From: Candidatus Eiseniibacteriota bacterium
Lineage (GTDB): Bacteria > Orphanbacterota > Orphanbacteria > Orphanbacterales > Orphanbacteraceae
Length of the DNA stretch: 64,000 bases
NCBI GenBank assembly: GCA_029262235.1
Contig: JAJCZU010000007.1
Span: forward strand, 62,001-126,000
Reading direction: 5' to 3'
The position numbers and the translations under genes were made by a program. The notes under the pieces are model-generated. The model saw nothing but the letters and a program-made list of their open reading frames with translations, did no database searches and was not told the origin of the DNA. The stretch's first letter is position 1. Every line of letters begins with the position of its first letter. This document shows positions 26,701 through 34,244 of this stretch, in pieces.

Positions 26701-27329
26701 CGAACGGCGAAACGATCCGCGTCAGCCTCGTGGAGGACGACGACGAGATCCGCGACGCGCTCGCGATTCTGATCGACGCCACCGAAGGCATGAAGTGCCA
26801 TTCGACGTTCGGCGACTGCGAATCCGCGATCGAAAGCGTCTCGAAGGACCCGCCGGACGTCCTCATGATGGACATCGAACTGCCCGGCATGTCCGGCGTG
26901 GAGGGCGTGCAGAAGATCAAAACGGCCCGGCCCGGCATCGACATCATCATGCTGACGATCCACAAGGACGACGATCTCGTGTTTCAGTCGCTCTCGCTCG
27001 GCGCAACCGGCTACCTGCTGAAGGACTCGCAGCCGGACGACATTCTGCGCGCGATTCGCGATGTCAGAAGCGGGGGATCGCCCATGAGTTCGCAGATCGC
27101 CCGGCGGATCGTCGTTTCGTTCCGTAAAGCGGAGAAGTCGCCGCTCACGAAACGCGAAACAGAGGTTCTCGAGAAGCTCTGCGAAGGCCACAGCTACAAG
27201 ATGATCGGGGCCGATCTCTTCGTCAGCGAGGAGACCATTCATTTTCACATCAAGAACATCTATCAGAAGCTGCAGGTCCATTCAAAGTCGGAAGCGGTCG
27301 CTAAAGCCTTGCGCGAGAGGCTGATCTAG
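26697..27329 (+). CDS. NarL/LuxR-family response regulator
   Basis: The 210-residue protein starts at the ATG overlapping the kinase stop. The receiver domain has the acidic pair EDD (13-15), the phospho-acceptor D59 (MMDIELPGMSG) and K109-like region LLKDSQ. The C-terminal LuxR-type helix-turn-helix spans about 143-207 (LTKRETEVLEKLCEGHSYKMI). Together with the preceding kinase it forms a complete two-component system, and the FG-GAP secreted protein gene just downstream is a plausible target. Confidence 0.94.
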   Translation: MTNGETIRVSLVEDDDEIRDALAILIDATEGMKCHSTFGDCESAIESVSKDPPDVLMMDIELPGMSGVEGVQKIKTARPGIDIIMLTIHKDDDLVFQSLSLGATGYLLKDSQPDDILRAIRDVRSGGSPMSSQIARRIVVSFRKAEKSPLTKRETEVLEKLCEGHSYKMIGADLFVSEETIHFHIKNIYQKLQVHSKSEAVAKALRERLI

Positions 27330-27338
27330 CCGCCCCCC

Positions 27339-27388
27339 CCCGAAAAACTACCCGTTTCGGTAGTAGCCGCCACCCCCCTCTTTTCGGG
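27339..27388. promoter_or_regulatory. Nested inverted repeats between the regulator and the FG-GAP gene
   Basis: CCCGAAAA (27339-27346) and TTTTCGGG (27381-27388) enclose a perfect ACTACC/GGTAGT inverted repeat (27347-27364). CCGAAA and TTTCGG can also pair in a competing way. The site may end the regulator transcript or be a binding site for the regulator. Confidence 0.45.
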
Positions 27389-27427
27389 ATCATTAAGAAC
27401 AGCAACAAGCGACTGGAGGGTCATCTC

Positions 27428-29257
27428 ATGAAACGACTACAGACAATCGCGGTGGCGGCGCTTCTTGCGCTCGCACTCGCCGCACCGGCCGAATCACAGG
27501 TATTCTCGACCATCGCCGATTCCTCGAACGGAATCGTCAGCGATAACGGGTCCGCGAACTACACGGGCTGCGCGTGGATCGACTTCGACAACGACGGCGA
27601 CCTCGACCTCAGCGTTGCGGGAAAGGGCGCGATCTTCCGGAATGAAGGCGGTGGCGACTTCCACAAACTCGGCGGCATCATGAAGAAGCAGGGCCAGGCG
27701 CAAGGCATGACATGGGCCGACTACGACAACGACGGCGACATCGACTGCTTTCTCGTCGGCAACGCCGTCCGCGGAAGCTTTCTCTTTCGCAACGACGGAC
27801 CCGGCACCGAGTTCGTAAAAATCCTGACGGGCGTCATTGCCGACAGCCTCGACAACTCGGGATGGGGCGGAGCCTGGGGTGAGTTCACTGGCGACGAATA
27901 CGTGGACCTCGTGATCGCGGCCGCGAACGGTTTCGGCGGCGTGGCGCACGAGAACCGACTCTTCTCGAACAACGGCGACGGCACGTTCACGCGCGAAACG
28001 ACATCGGACGTGGAGCAGGGACTCGGGCCGTACACGGTGCCGACGTGGTACGACTACGACCAGGATCTCGACATGGATCTCTTCATCGCGGCCGGTCCGG
28101 CATCGGGAAATCTCGAACCCGACTATCTCTATCGAAACGACGGCGGCACGCTGAACCGCATCTTCACGGACCCGATCGCAACGGATACCGCGGACGGACA
28201 GACGTGGAACTGGATTGATTACGACAACGACGGCGACCTCGACGCGTACCTCACGAACTACAACACGAATACGCCGGGCTATCTGTATCGGAACGACACC
28301 GGCACGTACGTTCGCATGACGGCGGCCACGGCCGGCGATATCGTGTCGAACACGGGTCTCGCGCTTTCGAACCACTGGCACGATTACGATAACGACGGCG
28401 ACGTCGACTGCATCATTACCTACGACGGATTCAAGAGCGCCGAGTACTACAGCAACGACGGCGACGGCTCGTTTACGAAGCTCTTCGGAACCGGCGCAAC
28501 CGGCCAGCCCGGCCCGAACGCAGGCGTGGCGGCCGCCGATTACGACGGCGACGGCGATCTCGATCTCTTTCTGAACGGGACCGCCATCTCGAAAGCCCTC
28601 TTCCGAAACGACACGGCAAACGGAAACGCCTGGATCATCATTGAGTGTGTGGGAGCCGGTGGTCCGGGCGGATCCAATTTATCGGCGCTGGGAACCGCAG
28701 TCTATACGAAGGCCAGTATCAGCGGCGGCGACGTGTGGCAGCAGCGCCAGGTTGTCGCGCAGAACGCGTTCAACTCGCACAGCATGCTGGCGACGCACTT
28801 CGGGCTCGGCGACGCGGCCGTCGTCGATTCCATCATCGTACGCTTCCCGTCAGGCGCCGTCACGACGATGACGGGCGTTGCGGTGAATCAGAAGATCTTC
28901 GTGACCGAACAGATCACGACCGACGTAGCGGACGGCGCAACCGTCGTGCCGACGCGTCATCGACTCTTTCAGAACGTGCCGAATCCGTTCAATCCGACCA
29001 CGGCCATTCGATATGAGCTCGCGGCCCCGAGCCGCGTCACTCTCCGTGTGTTTGATGTGCGGGGGCGCGAAGTGACGAGCCTCGTCGATGCGATGCAGGC
29101 TCGAGGGGAACACTTCGCCCGGTGGAACGGCACGAATGCGAGCGGAGAAGATGTCGCCTCGGGCGTCTACTTCTACCGCCTCGAAGCCCGCGATCTCGCG
29201 GCGCCCGACGGCAGCGCCCCGTTCCAAACCACGAACAAGATGCTGCTCGTCAAGTAG
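27428..29257 (+). CDS. Secreted FG-GAP/VCBS repeat protein with FlgD-Ig/type IX-like C-terminal tail
   Basis: The 609-residue protein has a signal peptide (1-24, cleaved near AESQ). Residues about 45-400 hold repeated FG-GAP/VCBS blades with the calcium-binding motif DFDNDGDLDL or DYDNDGD in each. An ASPIC/UnbV-like region follows (about 405-500). The last 90 residues (LFQNVPNPFNPTTAIRYEL, then GVYFYRLEA) match FlgD-type Ig or Por-secretion tails used for surface export. A GGAGG site lies 7 nt before the ATG. It is probably an adhesin or surface binding protein. Confidence 0.9.
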   Translation: MKRLQTIAVAALLALALAAPAESQVFSTIADSSNGIVSDNGSANYTGCAWIDFDNDGDLDLSVAGKGAIFRNEGGGDFHKLGGIMKKQGQAQGMTWADYDNDGDIDCFLVGNAVRGSFLFRNDGPGTEFVKILTGVIADSLDNSGWGGAWGEFTGDEYVDLVIAAANGFGGVAHENRLFSNNGDGTFTRETTSDVEQGLGPYTVPTWYDYDQDLDMDLFIAAGPASGNLEPDYLYRNDGGTLNRIFTDPIATDTADGQTWNWIDYDNDGDLDAYLTNYNTNTPGYLYRNDTGTYVRMTAATAGDIVSNTGLALSNHWHDYDNDGDVDCIITYDGFKSAEYYSNDGDGSFTKLFGTGATGQPGPNAGVAAADYDGDGDLDLFLNGTAISKALFRNDTANGNAWIIIECVGAGGPGGSNLSALGTAVYTKASISGGDVWQQRQVVAQNAFNSHSMLATHFGLGDAAVVDSIIVRFPSGAVTTMTGVAVNQKIFVTEQITTDVADGATVVPTRHRLFQNVPNPFNPTTAIRYELAAPSRVTLRVFDVRGREVTSLVDAMQARGEHFARWNGTNASGEDVASGVYFYRLEARDLAAPDGSAPFQTTNKMLLVK

Positions 29258-29335
29258 TCGGAGGGCAGAGCCTTCCCTACGAGGAGAGCCCGGTGGCCGA
29301 GAGGCGCCGGGCTCTTCGCCGTTTGCCGGGGCAGG

Positions 29336-29474
29336 TGTGTGGGTTTTGGGGGGGCGTGTTCTCCTCGCCCTCGCCCTGTCGGACCGTGGGTCAAGATACC
29401 GAAACGATAATGCCGTGCCCGCGGTCCTCCAATGGGGCTCGGGCTGCGGGGAACACGCCCCCCCAACCCACACA
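29336..29474 (+). repeat. Palindromic repeat family A, copy A3
   Basis: The outer arms TGTGTGGGTT (from 29336) and AACCCACACA (29465-29474) pair exactly, then the G-run GGGGGGGCGTGTTC pairs with GAACACGCCCCCC. An inner stem GGACCGTGGG/CCCGCGGTCC also forms. The core shares CTCCTCGCCCTCGCCCTGTC and CCTCCAATGGGGCTCGGGCT with A1 and A2, but the arms are different in sequence. It lies between the FG-GAP gene and the beta-helix gene. Confidence 0.88.
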
Positions 29475-29595
29475 ACCCCGAAGCTTTCGAAGTGAGGAAT
29501 GGGGAGGGGAGAAAAAAGGAAAGAGGGAAGAAAAGGAGAAAAAGAAAGACAAGAACAGAGGGAAGGGGAAAGAGGGGAAAGAGGGGAAAGAAAAA

Positions 29596-29636
29596 GGCTG
29601 TCGTCGGTTTGCAATAACGCAAATCCAACGACAGCC
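29596..29636 (-). terminator. Intrinsic terminator of the beta-helix gene
   Basis: The arms GGCTGTCGT (29596-29604) and ACGACAGCC (29628-29636) pair exactly, and GTTTGC with GCAAAT extends the stem. On the minus strand it is followed by TTTTT (29591-29595). It is 27 nt after the stop of the gene ending at 29663. Confidence 0.85.
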
Positions 29637-29662
29637 ATGAAGAGCAGGGGCTTTCGTTGCTG

Positions 29663-31354
29663 CTACCGGAACAGGGACTTCACTTCGCCCCAGCTGGTTT
29701 CTTCGGTTGCGGTCGAGCCGCCGCAGCCGGTGGGTTCGGATCCCATGTGCCCGCACGCGGCGAGGGCGGCGGGTGACGAGTTGGCGATTGTGTAGTCGTC
29801 GCCGGGCTTGTCGCAGAAGAGCGGGTCGGTATCGATGTTGCCGTTCACGCCGTTCTGGCCGGCGAAGCAGTCGACGTAGTCGCCGGCGAAGTTGCCGTGG
29901 ATGTCGGTGCAGGTGGCGGTGATCGTGCCGCCCACTTCGCAGAAGCCGGCCTGTCCGTTGGCCGCGAATGCGATGATCGACTGGTCGACGGTTACGGTCG
30001 AGTTGCGGGAATGAATGCCGCCGCCGTCGCCACCGCCGCCGTTACAGGCAACCGTGACGGACAGGAGAGTGGCGCTCGAATTCGACCAGATCGAGAGTCC
30101 GCCGCCGTCCAGGGTAGCGACGTTTCTGTAGATCAGACATTCTTCGATGGTGTTCGTGAAGTCGTCACAGAGAATGCCGCCGCCGTACTCACCGGCCTGA
30201 TTGCCGTGGATTTCGTTGCGCGTCAGATAAGGTGACGATTTGAAAGCGTCGACCCCGCCTCCGCTCAAACTGCATTCGTTGTTCGCGATTTCGCAGTCCG
30301 TGATCGAGCTCGTGGAGCCGTCGGTAATGTGCATGCCGCCGCCACGCAGAGCGGCCTGGTTTCCGTCGATCGAGGAACTGGCAATCGACGGGCTTGCCCC
30401 CTGATGCATGAAGACACCGCCGCCGTTCCCGTCGGCCCGGTTCGAATTGATGCTGGAGCCGCTCACCGATCCCGTGCTGCCGTTGTTGTAGTGGATCCCC
30501 CCGCCGTCGCCCGCCGTGCGGTTGTTTTGAATCGTGACGTTCGTCAGTGTCGGGTTCGAATTGCGCACATGAAGTCCGCCGCCGCCGACCGCAGCGCCGC
30601 ACGAGTCATCTTCTACTGTGCAGTTCGTGAACGTGGCCGTCGTGTTCACCCACATCGAGATCCCGCCGCCGCCCCATCCGGCTACGTTATTGCGGAAGTC
30701 GCAGCCATCGATGGTTCCGGATGATTCGTGGCAGAGGAGTCCGCCGCCATATTCACCGGTCGTGTTGCCGTCGAATACGGTGTTCGTGATGTTCGGCGAT
30801 GATTCGAACGCGCAAACGCCCCCGCCGTCGAGCGCGCTGCTGTTGTTCTGAATCGTGCACGCGTCGATCGCGGGGTTCGAGTTTCCGCGCAGGTCAATGC
30901 CGCCACCACGCTCCGTCGCGTAGCAGTTCTCGATCACGCACTCGGAGATCGTGGGGCTCGAACCGTTCAGGCAGTAGATGCCCCCGCCATAGGGCACGCC
31001 GAGTCCGTTTCTCAGCGTAAGGCGTTCGATGCGCGCGGCGCTCGTTTCGCCGCTCTGCAGAATGAAGAGCCGGTCCGCGTCTTCCCCGTCGAGAATCGAA
31101 AGCGCCGCGCTGTTCACGGAACGAACGACCACGTCTTTCCCGCTGAAGTCGATGCCGCGATTGCCCGCTCCCGTGAACGTGCCGTCGTCAACGAGCACCG
31201 TGTCGCCGGACACACCGGCGGCGTCGATGCCGTCCTGAATCGTCGGCACGTCGCCGGTTCCGTCAGACTTGATCAGCCAGCTGGCGGCGTGTGAAGAAGA
31301 TGTGATCAGAAGAAAGGCAAGGAGAACGGTCAGCAGGCAGCGCATGGTTGTCAC
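29663..31354 (-). CDS. Secreted right-handed beta-helix protein with SWxxIKxxFR tail
   Basis: The 563-residue protein has a signal peptide (1-24, cleaved near SHAAS). Residues about 30-530 form a long series of roughly 22-residue parallel beta-helix coils, with repeated GGGI or GGGV turns and strands such as TISECVIENC and NTTATFTNCTV. Such proteins often bind or cut polysaccharides, but no catalytic residues can be assigned. It ends in TSWGEVKSLFR, like the two secreted paralogs at 9098-10216. It is monocistronic, with its own promoter and terminator. Confidence 0.9.
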   Translation of the reverse strand: MTTMRCLLTVLLAFLLITSSSHAASWLIKSDGTGDVPTIQDGIDAAGVSGDTVLVDDGTFTGAGNRGIDFSGKDVVVRSVNSAALSILDGEDADRLFILQSGETSAARIERLTLRNGLGVPYGGGIYCLNGSSPTISECVIENCYATERGGGIDLRGNSNPAIDACTIQNNSSALDGGGVCAFESSPNITNTVFDGNTTGEYGGGLLCHESSGTIDGCDFRNNVAGWGGGGISMWVNTTATFTNCTVEDDSCGAAVGGGGLHVRNSNPTLTNVTIQNNRTAGDGGGIHYNNGSTGSVSGSSINSNRADGNGGGVFMHQGASPSIASSSIDGNQAALRGGGMHITDGSTSSITDCEIANNECSLSGGGVDAFKSSPYLTRNEIHGNQAGEYGGGILCDDFTNTIEECLIYRNVATLDGGGLSIWSNSSATLLSVTVACNGGGGDGGGIHSRNSTVTVDQSIIAFAANGQAGFCEVGGTITATCTDIHGNFAGDYVDCFAGQNGVNGNIDTDPLFCDKPGDDYTIANSSPAALAACGHMGSEPTGCGGSTATEETSWGEVKSLFR

Positions 31355-31406
31355 CTCTTTGTTGAATGAGCGCTCGGTTGTCGGTCAGTTTGAGGGTTTG
31401 ATCTTT

Positions 31407-31438
31407 CAAGTATAGCACATGGGGTAAACCCTAATCAA
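31407..31438 (-). promoter_or_regulatory. Promoter of the beta-helix gene
   Basis: On the minus strand TTGATT (plus 31433-31438) and TATACT (plus 31409-31414) are 18 nt apart. TATACT sits within TGTGCTATACTTG, identical to the element at 10259-10271. It lies directly after the stop of the Omp85-like gene. Confidence 0.65.
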
Positions 31439-31439
31439 A

Positions 31440-32651
31440 TCAGAACGCCTCGTCGAGGCTCAGATCGAAACGGACGTCCTCCTGCCCGAAAGCCACGTCG
31501 GCGCGCGCTACGATCCCGTTCAGGCTTTCCGTCCGAAACTGGAGCCCGACCCCCGCGGTCGGCCGCAGATACCTGGCCTTCAGGTCGGCGAGCTCCGGCG
31601 CCACCACGGCAGCTCCCGCGAACGTCGTAAAGCCGAGCCGGCGATAAAGCGGGCAGCGATACTCCGCCTGAAACGCACCCAGAACCTTGTCCCGGTAGCG
31701 CGCCTGCTTGTATCCGCGCGTGTGCGTGTGCCCGCCTAGCTGCGCGAGCCGAAAGAATGGAACGTTGCCGTCGGTTCCGAACAGAAAGAACTGTGTCGCG
31801 AAAACGTGATTCTTCCTGAGCCCGATGTAGTTTCTGAGATCGATCACGTACTGATTGAAATCGAACTCGCTGCCTGCGTCCTTGTCGAACCAGAGGCCGA
31901 ACATCTGCCAGTGAATTCCGTTTGTGGGTGAATATCTCGCATCCGTCGTATTCAGATCGAGGACACCGCCGAATCCGAAAACGCGCGAGTTCGTCTGGTC
32001 GGCCAGCTGGTCGCTCGCAATCAGCCCGTCCTTTTCGAACGAAATCGACTCGACCAGGTTTGCCTCCGTTCGAACCCCGACGCGGAGGGCGGGAAGAACG
32101 TTGCGAAAGAATTCCACGTAAGCGAAGTAGTTGCGGGGCCGAAATTCCTCCGCGTTCGATCGAGGTGTATTGGGCCCGATTCCGAAATAGTCGAAAGCGA
32201 GATCGGTATAGGCGAGGCGGGCTTTCGCGTGGTAGCGATTGTCGCCGAGGAAGAGAGTCGCGGTGGTTTCGACCTTGCCCTGGCCCTTGTGCGTAATGCG
32301 CCCCTTGACTCGATAGTCCGAGAGCGGCGTCGTGTCCGCGCTGCCCGCACACCGGAAGGGGGCGATCAGCTGGCCGCCGACGCCGAAGCCCGAGGTTGAG
32401 GAGTAATACACCTTCGGCAGATAGATCAGGCGCCCGACAACGAGTCGCGGGGGAAAACGCTTCGCCCGTTTGCTGGCAAGCTCCCTCTCGACAGAAACGG
32501 CCTCCGGGGACGCATCCGTCGAGTCGAAAGCGGCGCTTTCCGCCGCCACGGCCATCCGCGGAGCGGCGATCGCCAGCAGCAAACAGCCTGAAATCGCCGC
32601 GATCGTCAGGGACAATCCTGCGTGCATCCGGGGCATACGGGCCAACGGCAC
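31440..32651 (-). CDS. BamA/TamA-like (Omp85, surface antigen) outer-membrane protein
   Basis: The 403-residue protein has a signal peptide (cleaved near AVAAES) and then a beta-barrel of alternating strands up to the last residue, a terminal Phe (LSLDEAF). The segment GGHTHTRGYKQARYRDK matches the conserved loop 6 motif (RGY) of Omp85 barrels. There are no POTRA repeats, so it belongs to the short surface-antigen group rather than being BamA itself. The GTG at 32651 is used; ATG codons at 32636 and 32627 also fit. It is divergent from the menaquinone operon. Confidence 0.82.
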   Translation of the reverse strand: MPLARMPRMHAGLSLTIAAISGCLLLAIAAPRMAVAAESAAFDSTDASPEAVSVERELASKRAKRFPPRLVVGRLIYLPKVYYSSTSGFGVGGQLIAPFRCAGSADTTPLSDYRVKGRITHKGQGKVETTATLFLGDNRYHAKARLAYTDLAFDYFGIGPNTPRSNAEEFRPRNYFAYVEFFRNVLPALRVGVRTEANLVESISFEKDGLIASDQLADQTNSRVFGFGGVLDLNTTDARYSPTNGIHWQMFGLWFDKDAGSEFDFNQYVIDLRNYIGLRKNHVFATQFFLFGTDGNVPFFRLAQLGGHTHTRGYKQARYRDKVLGAFQAEYRCPLYRRLGFTTFAGAAVVAPELADLKARYLRPTAGVGLQFRTESLNGIVARADVAFGQEDVRFDLSLDEAF

Positions 32652-32726
32652 AGACTCACTTTCCGGGCGGAATCTCGCTCGCTCCCGCGGAAGGCGGGCC
32701 TTCTAGACGAGTTCGGGGGTGGTTGC

Positions 32727-32732
32727 TATACT
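32727..32732 (+). promoter_or_regulatory. Extended -10 promoter of the men operon
   Basis: TGCTATACTT places TATACT at 32727-32732, 73 nt before the menF start. It shares ten bases with the two secreted-protein promoters. The leader contains an imperfect palindrome around TTCGACTTCGTTCGAA. Confidence 0.5.
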
Positions 32733-32805
32733 TCGACTTCGTTCGAAGCCGTCTCCTATTAAATGTCCTGCGCATTGTAGCAGATCCGTTCCGCGAGGTC
32801 AGACC

Positions 32806-34242
32806 ATGCACGTAGTCACCGGCGATACGAATCGAGTTCCCGCGAAAGCCGACTGGCTGCGTTCGCTCGCGTCGTGGCTCGACTCCGTGCGGGACCTGAG
32901 CGGGCCGCACATGACCACGTTTCCCGCTCCGCACGGCAGCCCTGAAAAGCTGCTTCGGCTGTTTCCGCAGGAAGACGCGCACCTCTGGATGCCGCCGCGC
33001 GGCCCGGTCTCGTTCGGCCTCGGAGTGCTGCGCACATTCGCGCCCGCGGGCGAAACGCGTTTCGACGCGGTGCGTGACGAAGCGGCGCGCTATATCAGGA
33101 CGCTGCACAAGAACGGAGGCGCGAGCGAAGCGGAGCCGCACTCGATTGCGCTCCACGGCGGGTTTTCGTTTTCGATCGACGACGACGAAGGCCCCTGGGA
33201 ACCGTTTGGAGACGCGCGCTTCGTTCTCCCCCGCTGGACCGTGACCTGGGACGACGGGCACGCATCGATCTCACTCGCGATTGCCGGGAAGAACGCAGAG
33301 ACGCAAACGAACGTGCCGCTGTCGAACGACGCGATCATCGAAGAAGCCTCCGGGCTCTGGCAGGCGCTTGCGGATCAGGCGCCGATCGGCGACCCGGGCG
33401 TCACGCTTCGGTCGTTCGAACAGACGGCCGAGTCCGACTGGGCCGCTCTCGTGCAGGACATTCGCGAAGAGATCGCGGAAGGGCGCTTCGAAAAGATCGT
33501 GGCGGCCCGACGGTCGACGGCCGTCTGCAACGACGCGATCTCGCTCGACGCCCTCATGCACGAACTCGGCTCGTCCTACCCCGAGTGCTACCGGTTCGTC
33601 TATCGAAAAAATGGCGTCTCGTTTCTCGGGGCCACGCCGGAGCGCCTGATCCGGAAAGAGGGCGACGTACTTTCGACCGAGGCGCTCGCCGGGTCGATCG
33701 GCTCCCCGGAACGCGCGACGGAAGACGAACGAACCGCGCTTGCGGCGGAACTGCTTTCGAGCGAAAAGGATCGCGGCGAACACGCGATCGTCGTCGAGGC
33801 GATTCGCGGCAATCTCGCCCCGCTCTGCGCGGCGCTCGCGATCGAAGACGTTCCCACTGTCCGCTCGTTCAAACACGTTCTGCATCTCCAGACGCCGATC
33901 CAGGGCACGCTTTCGTCGCCCGACTCGCACGTGCTCGATATCGTCGCGCGCCTGCACCCCACGCCTTCGGTCGGCGGCGTCCCCTCGCGGGAAGCCGTAC
34001 GCTGGATCGGCGAACACGAGCCGATTGCACGCGGATGGTACGCGGGCCCGATCGGGTGGTTCGACGAGAACGGCGACGGTGAGTTTGCCGTCGCGCTCCG
34101 CTGCGGGCTGCTCGAGGGAGAACGCCTGCACCTCTACGCGGGCGCCGGCATCGTGCGCGACTCGGACCCGCACAAGGAATACGTCGAAACCGACATCAAG
34201 CAACTCGCACTCCTCCGCGCACTCGGCGTCCGGTCCGTGTAG
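32806..34242 (+). CDS. menF: Isochorismate synthase
   Basis: The 478-residue protein converts chorismate to isochorismate, the first step of menaquinone synthesis. The chorismate-binding domain occupies the C-terminal half, with STEALAGSIGSPERA and LHPTPSVGGVPSREAV. GLLEGERLHLYAGAGIVRDSDP at the end is typical. The ATG at 32806 is preceded by GAGGTC. It is the first gene of menF-D-H-B-A-C-E, which runs with short gaps or overlaps to 41123. Confidence 0.93.
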   Translation: MHVVTGDTNRVPAKADWLRSLASWLDSVRDLSGPHMTTFPAPHGSPEKLLRLFPQEDAHLWMPPRGPVSFGLGVLRTFAPAGETRFDAVRDEAARYIRTLHKNGGASEAEPHSIALHGGFSFSIDDDEGPWEPFGDARFVLPRWTVTWDDGHASISLAIAGKNAETQTNVPLSNDAIIEEASGLWQALADQAPIGDPGVTLRSFEQTAESDWAALVQDIREEIAEGRFEKIVAARRSTAVCNDAISLDALMHELGSSYPECYRFVYRKNGVSFLGATPERLIRKEGDVLSTEALAGSIGSPERATEDERTALAAELLSSEKDRGEHAIVVEAIRGNLAPLCAALAIEDVPTVRSFKHVLHLQTPIQGTLSSPDSHVLDIVARLHPTPSVGGVPSREAVRWIGEHEPIARGWYAGPIGWFDENGDGEFAVALRCGLLEGERLHLYAGAGIVRDSDPHKEYVETDIKQLALLRALGVRSV

Positions 34243-34244
34243 TC

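Larger units (their letters stand above)
29258..29662. other. Gene-free stretch with repeat A3, purine tract and terminator
   Basis: These 405 bases hold no convincing gene. From left to right they contain an inverted repeat GAGAGCCCGG/CCGGGCTC (about 29284-29314) that could end the FG-GAP transcript, palindromic repeat A3, a strand-biased purine tract of about 105 nt (29491-29595) and the terminator of the beta-helix gene. Open frames crossing this stretch show only low-complexity residues. Confidence 0.7.

Noticed and set aside
29391-29756. Coding sequence across the purine tract and the terminator
   Set aside because: The product is runs of Phe, Ser and Leu or Lys, Glu and Arg from a simple-sequence tract, and it crosses a strong terminator.
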